DNA of 64,000 bases from Papaver somniferum (lineage: Eukaryota; Streptophyta; Magnoliopsida; Ranunculales; Papaveraceae): contig NW_020639929.1 in NCBI RefSeq assembly GCF_003573695.1, positions 1,206,406 through 1,270,405 on the forward strand, given 5' to 3'. The notes under the pieces were generated by a model. The model saw only the letters and a program-made list of their open reading frames with translations, did not search any database and was not told the DNA's origin. Made by a program: the position numbers and the translations under genes. Positions 1 through 11,558 of the stretch are shown piece by piece; positions within the stretch are counted from its first letter, which is position 1; every line of letters starts with the position of its first letter.

Positions 1-363
1 CCCAAGGGAAAGAAAGCTAGAGTTGAATGCGAGGTGAATGGAAGTTCATTTACAACCACTACCTCAAAACCAAAAAAGATTCCCACTGGAACCAAGATCA
101 GAAGGAGCAGAGCAAGTGATTCTGGTAAAAAGACAACCTCAAGGACTGCTTCATCTTCTGAAACTGTTAAAAAGACTACATCAATTGCAACAACTAAGCC
201 AGAAGGAAAACAACCAAAGCCTAAAACTGCTGCTACATCATCTAGTGTGAATGTGTCCATCAGAAACATCAACAAGGGCCCTGTGAAGCAGACCATTAAC
301 AATTTCAACTATGATGCAGGTTCAAAGAGGCAGAGGAAGCCTACAGTCCAGTTTGATTTGTAA
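1..363 (+). CDS. C-terminal part of a lysine/serine/threonine-rich protein, 5' truncated by the window
   Basis: The frame is open from the first base and ends at TAA 361-363, so this is the last about 120 codons of a longer gene. The residues are strongly basic and low in complexity: many SKPKK, RRSR, KKTT and KPKT runs, with a terminal KRQRKPTVQFDL. This composition suits a disordered nuclear or nucleic-acid-binding tail, but no domain is recognisable. The GTG at position 34 is not taken as a start, because the frame continues upstream without interruption. The family is unknown. Confidence 0.55.
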   Translation, partial: PKGKKARVECEVNGSSFTTTTSKPKKIPTGTKIRRSRASDSGKKTTSRTASSSETVKKTTSIATTKPEGKQPKPKTAATSSSVNVSIRNINKGPVKQTINNFNYDAGSKRQRKPTVQFDL

Positions 364-1131
364 GCTTGATCAATGTTCATTTTGGTGTTTAAATTCGATT
401 TAATCTGTGTGAGAAGCAACTGTTGAGATAGTGTGTTGGACCAATGTTAAATTATCTTTGGTTAAATGTTTGACAGTACTACTAGAACTAGCCTAACTAG
501 TCTTTTGTTCTTTCTGTGTTAACATCTCAAGATTATATAAAGACAAACTTGATTTCATAATTTCTTTTATTTGAATTGTTAATTTTATTATGTATCTTAA
601 TTTTTGTATCTTAATTTTTTTCTTAACTTCCAATAAAAGTTTCTCCACAGTGGAAGTAAGATGATGATGAAGACTTTCGATAATTTTTCTATTAAATAAG
701 GGTAAAAGTGTCATTTCAAGTATCAAGGTAAAAATAGACCGTTGAATTTCATAACACGTGGCTATCATCGACATAATAGGTGACATGGCGCTCATTTATA
801 TGCTAGTTGACGTGGCGCTCATCCAACGGTCGAGGGCAGAAATGTCAATCTGTCGCATGTGTAAGCCCACACATGTGGGATGCTAGCCACTTGACAGTTT
901 TTTCTCTCTCTAGGATAGATTCACTAATTTTTTCCGTTATGGGATAGATCCCCAAACGAATTAGTGAAAATGGGACATATTTCCAATTTTCCCATTAAAT
1001 TAGTTGTTAGGATTCTGTTAAACGATATGACCCATCATTTTATGTGAGAATCGGATTTGGTAACGATATTTAAAAATTTTGTGTTGGAAATACTGGATCT
1101 CCTCGAGGGTTTTTGTTTCTTGACCCACCAT
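364..1131. other. Intergenic; G-box and short inverted repeat
   Basis: No gene is visible. A CACGTG G-box lies at 755-760 and two GACGTGGC/GACATGGC-like motifs follow it. Positions 737-744 (gaccgttg) and 824-831 (caacggtc) are inverted repeats around them, so this block could be a small old MITE or a promoter cassette. The segment ends at the target duplication of the hAT MITE. Confidence 0.35.
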
Positions 1132-1679
1132 TAGGGCTGTCAACGGTAGCTATCGAAACGGATAATTGCTATACCGTATCCGTTACCGTTAATTAAAATC
1201 CGACGGATATTGAAATTTTTATTCGCTATCAGTTCCGTTAAGAGTAACGGATATTCGATAATATCCTTTAATTATCCTTTTCCGATAATAAATTAAAAAA
1301 CAGTTAAAATGTTGAAATGAATCGGGAAAAAATCAAATCTTCTTTGAGACTCAGAATGGAAACCAGTCGCTCTACTCTCTGTCTCTCTGTCTCTGAGTTA
1401 GAGTCTCAGTCTTAGACTCTTAGTTTCTAGAATTTCTTTTAGTTTACCCTGATAGTCAATAAGGTTACGGGTATATGTATATTACATATATACCCTCGCT
1501 ATCGGATACGGATAATTATCCGTCGGATACTAACACAACCGAATCCGTTACATTAATAGGTGATTATCCGATATGATTATCCGACACCGATACCGATATC
1601 CGAAACTTCGGATAATATCCTAACGATTCAAACGAACTCGAACGGATAGCGGATATTCGGGTATCCATTGACAGCCCTA
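1132..1679. mobile_element. hAT-type MITE, 548 bp, with 8-bp target-site duplication
   Basis: Perfect 12-bp terminal inverted repeats (tagggctgtcaa at the left, its reverse complement at the right end) are flanked by a perfect 8-bp direct repeat, cccaccat, at 1124-1131 and 1680-1687. An 8-bp duplication and a TAGGG-type terminus are hallmarks of the hAT superfamily. The interior has no coding capacity and is full of short inverted CGGATA/TATCCG motifs, so the element is non-autonomous. It sits just upstream of the RING relic. Confidence 0.9.
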
Positions 1680-1689
1680 CCCACCATAC

Positions 1690-1841
1690 AATTGCAAGGA
1701 TAGTAAGGCATATGGAAATCCTGTTCACATAAGTTCCATTTTAGTTGGGTGTCGAAGTGGATTAAAGAGCAAAATGCTTGTCCTATTTGTAGGTCTAGTT
1801 TTACATCTTCGGATCTTGATTTCATGTTCGAAAAGATATAA
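1690..1841 (+). pseudogene. RING-H2 finger relic, paralogue of the gene at 3546
   Basis: From 1722 to 1841 the plus strand reads CSHKFHFSWVSKWIKEQNA and then CPICRSSF before a TAA at 1839. This matches the second half of the RING of the intact gene at 3546-3926. The cysteine that follows the two histidines in the intact copy is tryptophan here, so one zinc ligand is lost. The first half, 1690-1721, aligns only loosely and is frameshifted. The MITE ends three bases before the recognisable homology. The 3' flank also matches the flank of the intact gene, so this is a segmental duplicate and not a retrocopy. Confidence 0.8.
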
Positions 1842-2131
1842 CCCTTTTACTAGAGAAGCATCAGAAAGTCTGAATTATAATGTTTTACTGGTCTAGTGAA
1901 GTTTTTCTTTCCCTGCTTGTTTGAAGTTCTGTTCGACCTTTCATTGTGTGATTCTCATTTTTTTACTTCTTTTCTCTGAATGAATGAATTGCAATCTGTA
2001 TGCCTTGGCTCAAAATCTTACATGAATTTTTGGACTGCCAGAAACTTTCACTTCGTCAATATATATTTACTTGAATAAATAATAACGTACGTTAGATGTT
2101 CATATATATAGCGTTTTTTTATTATGAATAT

Positions 2132-2152
2132 TTATGAGTTTGATGCATATTG
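2132..2152 (-). pseudogene. Relic of the 3' end of a second ABCG gene
   Basis: On the minus strand, positions 2152-2132 read Q Y A S N S stop, identical to the last six codons and stop of the ABCG gene at 4294-4314. The surrounding bases also match (atttatga, ttgatgcatattgca). The distance and orientation relative to the RING relic are as in the younger copy, so the decayed duplicate once included the tail-to-tail RING/ABCG arrangement. Similarity stops near 2158. Confidence 0.7.
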
Positions 2153-2858
2153 CACACATGATTGACCGGACGAGAACCATCCAATAGGATTTGATCTGCG
2201 TAAGGGCAAGTTGTATGGTGTGCATGTGTTGTGGACCTTGTGGTACAATATCAGTGGATATGTATAACATCCTTGCCAATACGGCGATACCTACGTGGAC
2301 CATCCTTTTTAAGATAATATGTAATTGATGATTCAACGGGTTATAGCGTGCCCACACGTAATCTCTTTATAGTTTAAACTTAAATCAATATAACACACTT
2401 CAAAAGAGGGATTGAATTGTAATTTAAACTTTTCCTAATGGAAATATTGATGTTCATCAAATTTTATATGAATTTAGTCGAAAAGAAGACATCTAGATTT
2501 GTTTCAAGAAAACTGCTTAATACCTTAAATACTGATGTTCTTATATAAATGTGTGCAAAAGTAGATAGCTAGATGGAATTGGAAAGCATTAGACGGTACT
2601 TACATAACAAAGACGGCTGTGAGTGCTGTTGCCGCAGAAATCGCGAATATGCCAGGAAAACTTGCAGATCGTTAGTGTATCAGTTTAGTATCATGCTGAT
2701 ATGGATCCATATCACCGGTCCATATCATTGTGATACATATAGACTGATATGATAGATTTTAATGACTAATGTTTAATTAGAAAAAAATTCTATTTATTTA
2801 TTGATATGAAATGCCTAAATGTTTAATCAAATTTAACATCCCACCAGGGATTCATAGA

Positions 2859-3247
2859 TGTTAACATAATAAATTATGGGTAACCAAGACGAAGTAATTG
2901 ACGTGGTTCGGCACTAACTCTACGTCCACATAAACCCCGTAAGGTGAAACTCCACTATTGATCATCAGTAGATACTGAGATGATTTACAATTACATTAAC
3001 TCTCTGTATTTATAGAGTGAAGAGGAGAATAATTAAGATATTCTATTATTCTCTGGAATAAATCCTAATTAACTAAAATATATGAATTACAGGGAACTCC
3101 ATAGATGCTTGACTTATATATAAAATATTACGTGATAACTTTGACTCAATCTCCGGAAGATTGCTTGATCTTCGTCTTGTGACTGAACCGTGAATATTGA
3201 ACTTGACCGCCTCCCTATTCATCTCGGTGTATATATATGCTCTAACA
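2859..3247 (-). mobile_element. Short LTR-like element (possible solo LTR)
   Basis: The block begins tgttaaca and ends gctctaaca, so it has TG...CA ends on either strand, and it contains the cgtggttcggc box common in plant LTRs. No convincing 5-bp target duplication is present. Both flanks (2680-2760 and 3255-3300) carry degenerate tatcgg/gatatca motifs that look like an older repeat into which this block inserted. Confidence 0.35.
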
Positions 3248-3545
3248 TAACAGTCAGCATGAGTGAGTATCGGTCAATATCACTGAAACGAACGTATCGT
3301 TTAAGTATTTTGGTAAGGTAAGAGTTTTAGCATTTCCCGTGTGTCGCAATTTGTCTAGAGCCAGAATTTTGCTAAATACAGATAGATTTATTATCTGCGA
3401 ATCTCGCACAGATAAACCCCTAACGAATATTTTGTTCAGTGAAAATATATTCTGTGCCCTCCAAATGATTTTCTATCTAACAAGTTAATTATATATATCT
3501 AAGTGCGATTAAGTTAGGGTTTGTTTATTTTCTCTGTTGAGGACA

Positions 3546-3926
3546 ATGAACAACAATTTTAACAGGGATGATAATCCCGAAACCTACCGTCAACTACATG
3601 CTTGCCATATGAAAAGATTTGAAACAAATGCTAGTTCGGATGTGGATGAGCATGGCAGCACCACAAACAATTGCAAGAATAATACAACAGATGAAAATCC
3701 TTCAGAAAATAAGAGAGATCAGATGTGTGCAATTTGCTGGGAAGATATGGAAGTTGGTGGATACTGTACTATTAAGAAGTGTTCACATAGGTTCCATTCT
3801 AGCTGTATATCAAAGTGGATGAAAAAGCAAAATACTTGTCCTCTTTGTAGGTCTGTGTTTAACAAACTGGTGGGGTCTTCTGTTGAAGAACACCACTTGA
3901 TTAATTTTCAAGTTCGATGGATATAA
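3546..3926 (+). CDS. Small RING-H2 finger protein, probable E3 ubiquitin ligase
   Basis: This single-exon gene encodes 126 residues. The start at 3546 is the first ATG in the open frame; the frame is open a little upstream but only from a TTG. The N-terminal 60 residues are Asn/Asp/Thr-rich and probably disordered. A C3H2C3 RING-H2 finger fills about residues 62-103: CAIC, then C-S-H-R-F-H-S-S-C, then CPLC. All eight zinc ligands are present. RING-H2 proteins recruit E2 enzymes and ubiquitinate targets; the target is unknown here. There is no transmembrane segment, which separates it from ATL proteins. It lies tail to tail with the ABCG gene, and an older broken copy lies 1.9 kb upstream. Confidence 0.85.
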   Translation: MNNNFNRDDNPETYRQLHACHMKRFETNASSDVDEHGSTTNNCKNNTTDENPSENKRDQMCAICWEDMEVGGYCTIKKCSHRFHSSCISKWMKKQNTCPLCRSVFNKLVGSSVEEHHLINFQVRWI

Positions 3927-4293
3927 CCATTCTATTTGAGAAGCATCTGTATTAGGTCTGAATATATTAATCTTTCGATAGTTTAGTTATGATTTTTTAT
4001 TTAATTATTCTTTTCTTGTTGCTTGTTTGCAGATTATTTTCTGATTTCTGATTTAGTGATTCTTGTTTTATTACTTCTGTCTATCCGAATGAATGAAATG
4101 CATGCATGTCCATCTAAATTCTGCTGTAATATGCTTCGGCTCATGCAGTCTTTCTTGGTTCATAATCAATCTTACATGCATTATGAGAGCTGCCGAAAAC
4201 AATTTCGCTTCTTCCATATATATTTACTTCAATGGATCAAATGATAATGTATCTAAACTGTGTTTATATATCGTCTTTATCTATGTTGGAAAT
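3927..4293. other. Shared 3' intergenic spacer of RING and ABCG genes
   Basis: No gene is seen. The spacer is homologous to about 1842-2131, for example gaatgaatgaa, cttcggctca and atatatatttacttca. It is therefore the 3' half of the duplicated segment. Confidence 0.5.
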
Positions 4294-7200
4294 TTATGAA
4301 TTTGATGCATATTGCATATACATGGTTGCGAAGAATATTGTGAAACCAACTAAAACTCCTGCAACGACGCCCATGAAATCATTTTCGTACCCGTAATGTT
4401 CTTTTATGTAAGCTTTAATCATCTGATCTTCCATTCCAGGTACCTTTATCATATCTTCTAAGTCTCCGTATTGCGATAATATCAACCCGTACACTGTCCA
4501 TGCAACAGGGCATATCCAATAATACCATACCCACCACTTGGGAATTCTCTGCAGTTTTTCAAACAAATGGAAAAAAAATATATTAGCTGAAAGAAATAGT
4601 TGTGACTTTTTTTTTCTTGTACATGAGTATCTGATAACAAGAATTACCGGCCGAGGGATGAAGAAACCATAAAAGAGGTTGAAGAATCCGTAGAAACTTG
4701 AAGCAAGGATAGCTGCGGTTTGAGGGTTTGGAGTGATGGAGACAGACATCATTCCATAGTAAGTGAAGTAAAGGAAAGTTAAGAATGTGATGAAGAAGAA
4801 CCATAAAAACTTAGTTGATGTCCATTCAAAACCCAGCATTGCATATGCAATGACTGCAAAATATATAGCCTGGACAAACGCGTACGGTATTTCTACGACC
4901 ACCTGCAAAATCAAAGTGAAAGTTCAGCACACAATTCATAGAGAAAGAGAGAGGGAAAGATGGAGAAGCCTTTTCTCTTACTTGTGCGATGGCATAAGGT
5001 AAGGCAGAGTACATCCCGGCAGATCTTTCCCTATAGAATACTGATCTTTCAGTAGCAACAACAGGTTGGACAGTAGAGCAATTTGTTATTCCAATGGAAA
5101 GTATAGAGAAAAACATTGCTCCAACAACTATGTTTAGGTCGCTAGAATTGTTCCTGAAAAATAGACGACACCAAATGTCACACGTGGTTTGAGATATATC
5201 TTAGTTTCTCAGGACTTGGTAAATGATACTAACATTTTTGTGCCGATCATCCAAAACATTGATCCGAGCAAGAGTGCAGCAGTCAAGCTGAAGAAGAATC
5301 TAGCAAGGTTATATTCCGGGCTTCTCCAGTAAGTCCACCATTGTTTCCAAAGGCAGGATTTAAATTGCCCCCAAGTTGATTGAGAATATTGTGTAGGGAA
5401 ATAAAGATCTTTGGCACCTGAAGATGGGGTGCCGAGTTCCTTAACTAGCGCCTTGTTTTGTCTATTTCAAAATCCAACATCATGCATATTAACTAAATAT
5501 CAATATTAACACTTTCAAAGATTTCTCAGGAAGCTGTATACAAGAAAAACATATCATGACTTACTGATACAAAGCTGACATTTTGTAGAACTCTGCGAAA
5601 TCAATTCCGAGTCTAGCTTCACTCCCAGTTGAGCTTGCTTCAAGCATCCATGTTGCTGGGTTGTACTTATCTTTGATTTTCGGGACGCCTGGAATGGCCT
5701 ATGACAGGCGTAGAAAGAAAAAGGAAAAAGTATCAGTTTAATCTTTCAGTCTCAGTAGTGATATTACTTAAACAACTTGTGGAAGCGCGTAAATACCTCA
5801 AAGTATTCGATAACTCTACAAGAATTCCTCCCCAAGGGACCCGAGTAGATAACTTGTCCTCCCATTTTCATCAATATCAGCTAGTGCAGAAAAATAATTA
5901 GTAAATAAACTGCATGCGGCATGTCATATGTACATGTGTGAGAGAGACACTAACCTCGTCGAAAGCTTCAAAGATATCAATGCTAGGTTGATGAATTGTG
6001 CAGACAACTGTCCGTCCAGTGTTGACAGTTTTTCTAACAATGCGCATGACAATGGCAGCAGCCCTTGCATCAAGACCAGATGTTGGTTCATCCATGAAAA
6101 TGATTGAAGGGTTAGCAACTAACTCTACAGCTATAGTCAGTCTCTTTCTTTGTTCTGTTGATAAACCAGTGATCCCTGGAATGCCAACAATAGCATCCTT
6201 GAGAGTATCAAGTTCTACTAGTTCCATAACTTCTTCCGCAAATATCTGAAAATCATTTTTGAAATTCATAAGTTAGTTGCAAACCTGCGAAATTAATACG
6301 CCGTACATGGTTTATTGTCAGGAATAATTAGCTACGTTCTTACCATCTTGTCCTCATCGCTGACTTCCTTTGGGAGTCTAAGGAACGCAGAGTAAATCAA
6401 TGATTCTTGAACCGTAACTTGAGGAGAATGGATGTCATTTTGCTCACAGTAACCTGAAATTCTTGCAAAAGTTTCTTGGTTCTCTGAGATTCGGATATTT
6501 CCTTCGGTGTACCCCCCTGTTTTTCTTCCAGCAAGAACATCCATAAGTGTTGTTTTTCCCGCTCCACTTACTCCCATCAGTGCAGTTAAAATCCCAGGCC
6601 TAAAAGCTCCAATTACTTCCCTTAGTAATTGAAGTCTATTTCCGGTCTCCCCTTTTGCCTTGAGTTCCTATTTAGTTCAATACAAATATACAATGAGTAT
6701 TACAAAGATTGAACCAATTATTCGAGAACTAGAAAAAGATTTAGCAGTATGGTAAAAAAACTTCACCGCAGGCATATCAACGTAGTAATTTATATTGTCA
6801 AAAGACATAGAAAGTGGCACAAATGGAAGAACCATTCCTCTCTTGCTAGCAATCCCGCTTGCTTCCTGATCAAGAACTGAATCAGCACCATTTCTACTTG
6901 CATTCCTTCCACTTATTCGTACTGTTTCCATTTCCGCTACTCCTGTAAGATTGCAAATTTGGTTCATGTTTGAAACCTTTTAGTTATCCCAAAATTGTAG
7001 CTATAAACGATTTACATCGTAACACATTGCGAATTCTTACTTGGACTAGTTTTATGCATGCCAACTTCCACCACGTTAGACCTTTCTTCTGATATAATCG
7101 CTTGGGGTCTTCCAATAGCTGTTATAATACGAAAACAAATAGTAAGAAGCGAAGTTTGTACGTAAGCTATCCATCTAAAGAAAAGTGAGTTTAGAATTTT

Positions 7201-10200
7201 AGTTACGGTTTAGGTATGTAAGTGCAATGGTGAAAAGACAATTGAAAAGAATGGCGAAACCCAAGAGCGCTGCTGATCCAATCCAAAACCAGTTGCTTTG
7301 AGGAAAGATGTCGAATTTCTCCAGTACTGCAACTCCCACTGCTGTTGCATTATCAGATGCCTGTAAAATTGCAAATCTGTATGAATATCTTGTTGGCTAA
7401 TTTGTATTATTGGAAAAATGATATGCAACATACCAATCTGTCCATCCACCTTGGTGCAAGCATCTCGTTGACGGCCAGAGCATCAAAAGCATATGACAAT
7501 GGTGAGGTCCAGTAACCCCAACTCCACCATTTTGGAATTAAACCTGTTTATACCCCGAGAAGGGAGAGTAAAGAAAAAGAGATCTAATACAAAATAAAGA
7601 ATGAAAATCTACATTATTTTTATTATAATGCTTACTGTGAGGGAGGACAAAACCACCGAGCATGAATAGGAAGAGAATAGCGAGAGAACCAAAAGTGCTA
7701 GCAATGACCATTGACCTGCAAACACTTGCTATGGCCCTAAATGCTCCTGCTGCCATTTGTTGTAATAAGAAAACAACCATGAATTGTTTGAAAAACCTTC
7801 AAAGCAACAGAAATCCAAGACAAAGTGAGTAACACTTTAAATACAAAGGAAAGAGTCAGCTTGAAATATTTAGCAGCAGTTGTTCTTACCTTTCTGGATT
7901 TGGTGCAAACCCGATTGGACATCCATACTAGGGACTCGAAGATGGAAATTGGGATCCGAAGCATGACAGTAGGAAGTGTGAAAGTCCAAGGTGGGTAGAA
8001 AAGAAGGTCTCTTTGTTTATAAAATACAGGAAGCCTAATGATAGTGATAGCAAGATCAGCAAAACCATTGAACATGTTGGTATTGATAGTGAACAGAAGT
8101 TCACCAATGTAAAGTCCTGCATTTTCTTCGTTGTTATCTTTATGTTCCGTTCTTAAGAAAACAGTTGAACTGACAAATGCTAAGAAAACAATCTGACAAA
8201 ATCTGAAAATGTAGACGAACGAGTTTCTTTTGATGAGTAGCCACTCTTTAGCGAAATTAGCTTTGAGAAGTTGAACCTTTGAAAGTGAGTACTTGGTGAA
8301 AACTAGTGCTGATTTATGTGAATTATTCTTGTTGTATGGATTTGATAACTCATTTCTTAGACCCTTGCCAACATGAAAGTCGTTGAATTTGTTTGCGAAC
8401 TCGGTTACCGATATATATCGATATGGCTTGCTCTTGTCTGCCCAATAGATCTCTTGACCCTTCCTCGACGTGACCTGCAATACATGCATTCCCCTATACA
8501 TACATGAGTGGCAATGCCATCCTATATTGGCGACGTGACCTGACCACATAATCGCGCATTGACATGTAGACATCTGATCGCGTGACCATGCATGAACCAT
8601 GACGCAGTGCTCACTCCATGATCAGCGACCACAAATTAATTAGTGGCACAAAGTGATACATACATTTATAGTCATGTGCCTGCAGACTATGCAGTGCATT
8701 TTGGTGCCAACACAATATATAAGAAACTATTAAGCTGCAAATATTTGCATGGGGAAGCATAACTCTGTGCCCAGCCCCAATCCTTTTGTGTGATCAATGC
8801 GGTATGAAAACGTACCTTTTGTAAGAAATCAGCAGTGCCCTTCCTTTCGGGACACCGAAAACCACAAATCTCAAAGAACTCGAGGACATGATCGCGTGGG
8901 CGCTGATATATAATCTGAGTGTCTGACAGAAGTATGATATCATCAAAGAGATCAAATGTCTCAGGAGCAGGTTGAAGTAATGACATCAAAATGGTTACTT
9001 CAGTGAGATGAGCAATTTGTTGCAAACACTTCACAATCTGATATGTTGTAGAGCTATCTAAACCCGTTGATATCTCATCCATAATCAATGTCTTCGTCGG
9101 TCCCACTGTCATTTCACCTGTAAATGATGAAAAATCAGTTTTCAATTAGTTTGAGAATGATGTTTCCATGACCTCTCACAATCTCCATGGTCACAAGACA
9201 TTTCTTATGACAGGATTACGTCGATATTCGCATCTAACTTAACAAAGGAAAGACCTGTTGTAAGTCGTTTCTTTTGGCCACCAGAAATTCCCCTCATCAT
9301 TTCATCTCCAACAATTGTGTCCTTGCATATGTCGAGTCCTAATAACTTTTGATAATTAAAACAAAATAATTATTAATCCCAGCAATATTTATAGTTTTGT
9401 ACTAAATTCAACTTGATTAGAATCTAAGTTCTAATTAATGGCCTTACTTTCAGAGTATAATCTGTTTGGAGGGTACTTTCAAGTCCTTCAACTGCACATG
9501 CCTTCATAAACAAATCAACTTCTGCATCCGGAAAAATTCCAGCATTCTTTTCCTTCCTCAAAAGTTCAGCTAATAAATCTACATATATATATATATGTGT
9601 GTGTGTCAAATTATTGTGTTCTTAAGAGTCCTTTTTTTCAGAAAAAAAATATGTTCTAGTATGAAATAAATACCGTGTCTTGATCCAACTCCTTGGCACC
9701 TAGCAGAGAAATCTAAAGTTTCTTTTACAGTCATTTCAGGCAAATGAATGTCATTCTGACTAATATATGCCGACGTCTTCTGTGGTACAAGTTCGTCGAA
9801 TTTATGCCCATTGTATGTTACCTCACCCTTCATCTGTTTTATGAAAGTAAAATTTGTAAAATTCATCACATCTTTTTTTGTAAAATAACAAAAAAAACAT
9901 TTAGATGAAAATTTTCAGCAAAAACAAGAATTTTTTTTATATTAACCTTCAGATCTGTTCTTAGCTTCCCTGCCAACGTGTGCAACAACGTCGTTTTTCC
10001 GGAGGACGGAGGGCCTAACAGAAGGGTCATCCTATGAAAAACATTATATGAAATTAATCTGCGGGCATTACACTAGTATTAACTCATAAAAGTAAAGCAA
10101 AAATCCGATTACCTTGACGGTTTTATGATCCCGGAAACATTTTTCAGAATTGTGAGGTCTGTTCTTCTAGCTGCATTGATTCCTACAATTTCAAGAGCTG

Positions 10201-10772
10201 ATTCCACAATATTTCTTTCGGTGTTTAAAAGTGTAGGTAATGCTCTATTTCCGATCTAACATTTTGCTTCAACCGTTACGTTCTCATACCTCACTTTAAC
10301 TGTGGGTAATTGAACATTGACCCTGCAATATTGAACCAAAAAATTGGAGAAATAACAAATAAAATTATCACCCTTTGAAGGACGGCGAGTAAATGATCAC
10401 TGATTAAGAAAATTAAATAAAGAGGAATTTAAGTATATACCTATCTATACGGTTTCTGAATTTCCTCAAGAACTTGTCATTATCTTCTTCAACAATCTTA
10501 AACACACTCTCAATAAATTCTTGTTTCTGATTCATATCAAGAGTTCTAACATAAACTTCTTCATGCTGTACTTTTAAAACACTAGTATGATTATTTTCAT
10601 TTTCCTCTTCTACATATGATTTGAGAATACTTGTTCTTAATCTACTGTAAGTTGGCAGTTTCTCTAAACCTTCCCATATAAGGGCTTCTTCATCATCTTC
10701 ATCGATGTTTCGATTCCTCCTTGAAGTGCCATAACTACTACTAGTACTTCCAGAGAACTCTCCTTCTTCCAT
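4294..10772 (-). pseudogene. Full-size ABCG (PDR-type) transporter gene, 21 exons, broken by a stop and a frameshift
   Basis: Full-size PDR transporters export hydrophobic metabolites or hormones across the plasma membrane. Exons on the minus strand: 10441-10772, 10113-10322, 9947-10031, 9674-9833, 9448-9578, 9255-9345, 8816-9117, 7890-8474, 7636-7796, 7434-7543, 7207-7360, 7041-7118, 6767-6942, 6344-6667, 5955-6245, 5797-5880, 5565-5698, 5234-5461, 4982-5153, 4648-4902, 4294-4548. Every junction is GT-AG and phases agree, giving 1443 codons if intact, normal for the family. NBD1: Walker [10 protein letters not shown] (187-195), signature ISGGQKKR (326-333), Walker B around MDE 349-351. NBD2: Walker [10 protein letters not shown] (about 895), signature LSTEQRKR. 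Each NBD is followed by a transmembrane domain. Two lesions: TAG at 10256-10258 (codon 133), and a missing 14 bases near 7916-7924 in exon 8. NBD2 also lacks about three residues after RIS. Probably a recent pseudogene, unless both lesions are assembly errors. Confidence 0.9.
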
Positions 10773-10839
10773 ATTGTTTTTGGTTGGGTTGAGGTTAGCT
10801 AGGTCTTTTTCTCGCCCTCAAGAACAAAACAAAAAGAAT
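10773..10839 (-). promoter_or_regulatory. 5' leader region of the ABCG gene
   Basis: This is the stretch immediately upstream of the start codon at 10772. It is AT-rich with a CT-rich run near the start. No clear TATA box lies within it; the duplicated promoter block follows. Confidence 0.3.
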
Positions 10840-11195
10840 TACTCCCTCTCAGAGATCCAAACAAAGAATTTATGAGGCTCATTTGTAGTGGTGAATATAT
10901 ATGGAAATATTAGCTAGAGCTTTGGACTAAGAGAGAACAAAAAATGGCGTTTTTTCTTTAATGGACTTTCCGTAGGCCAAAAGGAATAAAGGATTCACAG
11001 TTCGGTTTTTATTACTTCGTCTAGGTTTGCCATTTTTGTCATTCAATTGGTGGGGATTAAATGAGCTGCAGAAGTCGCACTCGCTCTATATGTAGCCATA
11101 CCCGATAGAAATCTGATCTACATCATAGCCAACCATGTTCTATAATTTCATTAGAACAGTTTATCGAATATGCATCTTTAATTGCATCATTTGAA
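10840..11195. repeat. ABCG promoter repeat, copy A (complete)
   Basis: Copy A of a direct repeat of about 350 bp. Shared landmarks include gatccaaacaaagaatttat, atggactttc/gcgtaggcc, ttcggtttttattacttcg and, at the distal end, gatctacatcatagccaacc. It lies directly upstream of the ABCG gene, so the duplication changed the number of upstream cis elements. Confidence 0.75.
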
Positions 11196-11302
11196 AAGTA
11201 TTTTTTTTTATTCCTGTCCATTCAAACAGTATCAAAATTTACCTGTCTGTTTCATCTAGGAAGTATTGATTTTGATCTTTTTAACCAATTTGTGAAAAAA
11301 TG

Positions 11303-11558
11303 ACTCCCTCCATAGATCCAAACAAAGAATTTATGAGGCTCATTGTAGTGGTGAATATAGATGGAAATATTAGCCAGAGCTTTCAGATTAAATGAGAACA
11401 AAAAAATGGCATTTTTTCTTTAATGGACTTTGCGTAGGCCAAAAGGATTCACAGTTCGGTTTTTATTACTTCGTCTAGGTTTGCCACTTTTGTCATTCAA
11501 TTGGTGGGGATTAGATGAGCTGCAGAAGTCTCACTCGTTAGCCATGCCAATAGAAATC
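11303..11558. repeat. ABCG promoter repeat, copy B, proximal part
   Basis: About 90% similar by eye to 10840-11108, in the same orientation. It stops at tagaaatc, where copy A continues into tgatctacatc; the continuation is found 2.25 kb away at 13808. Confidence 0.75.

Noticed and set aside
34..363. GTG start for a complete small gene
   Set aside because: The frame is open from base 1 and plant genes do not use GTG starts here; it is the end of a longer gene.
4294..10772. Two adjacent half-size ABCG genes in place of one PDR gene
   Set aside because: Intron phases run continuously across the middle and the order NBD-TMD-NBD-TMD matches one full-size gene.
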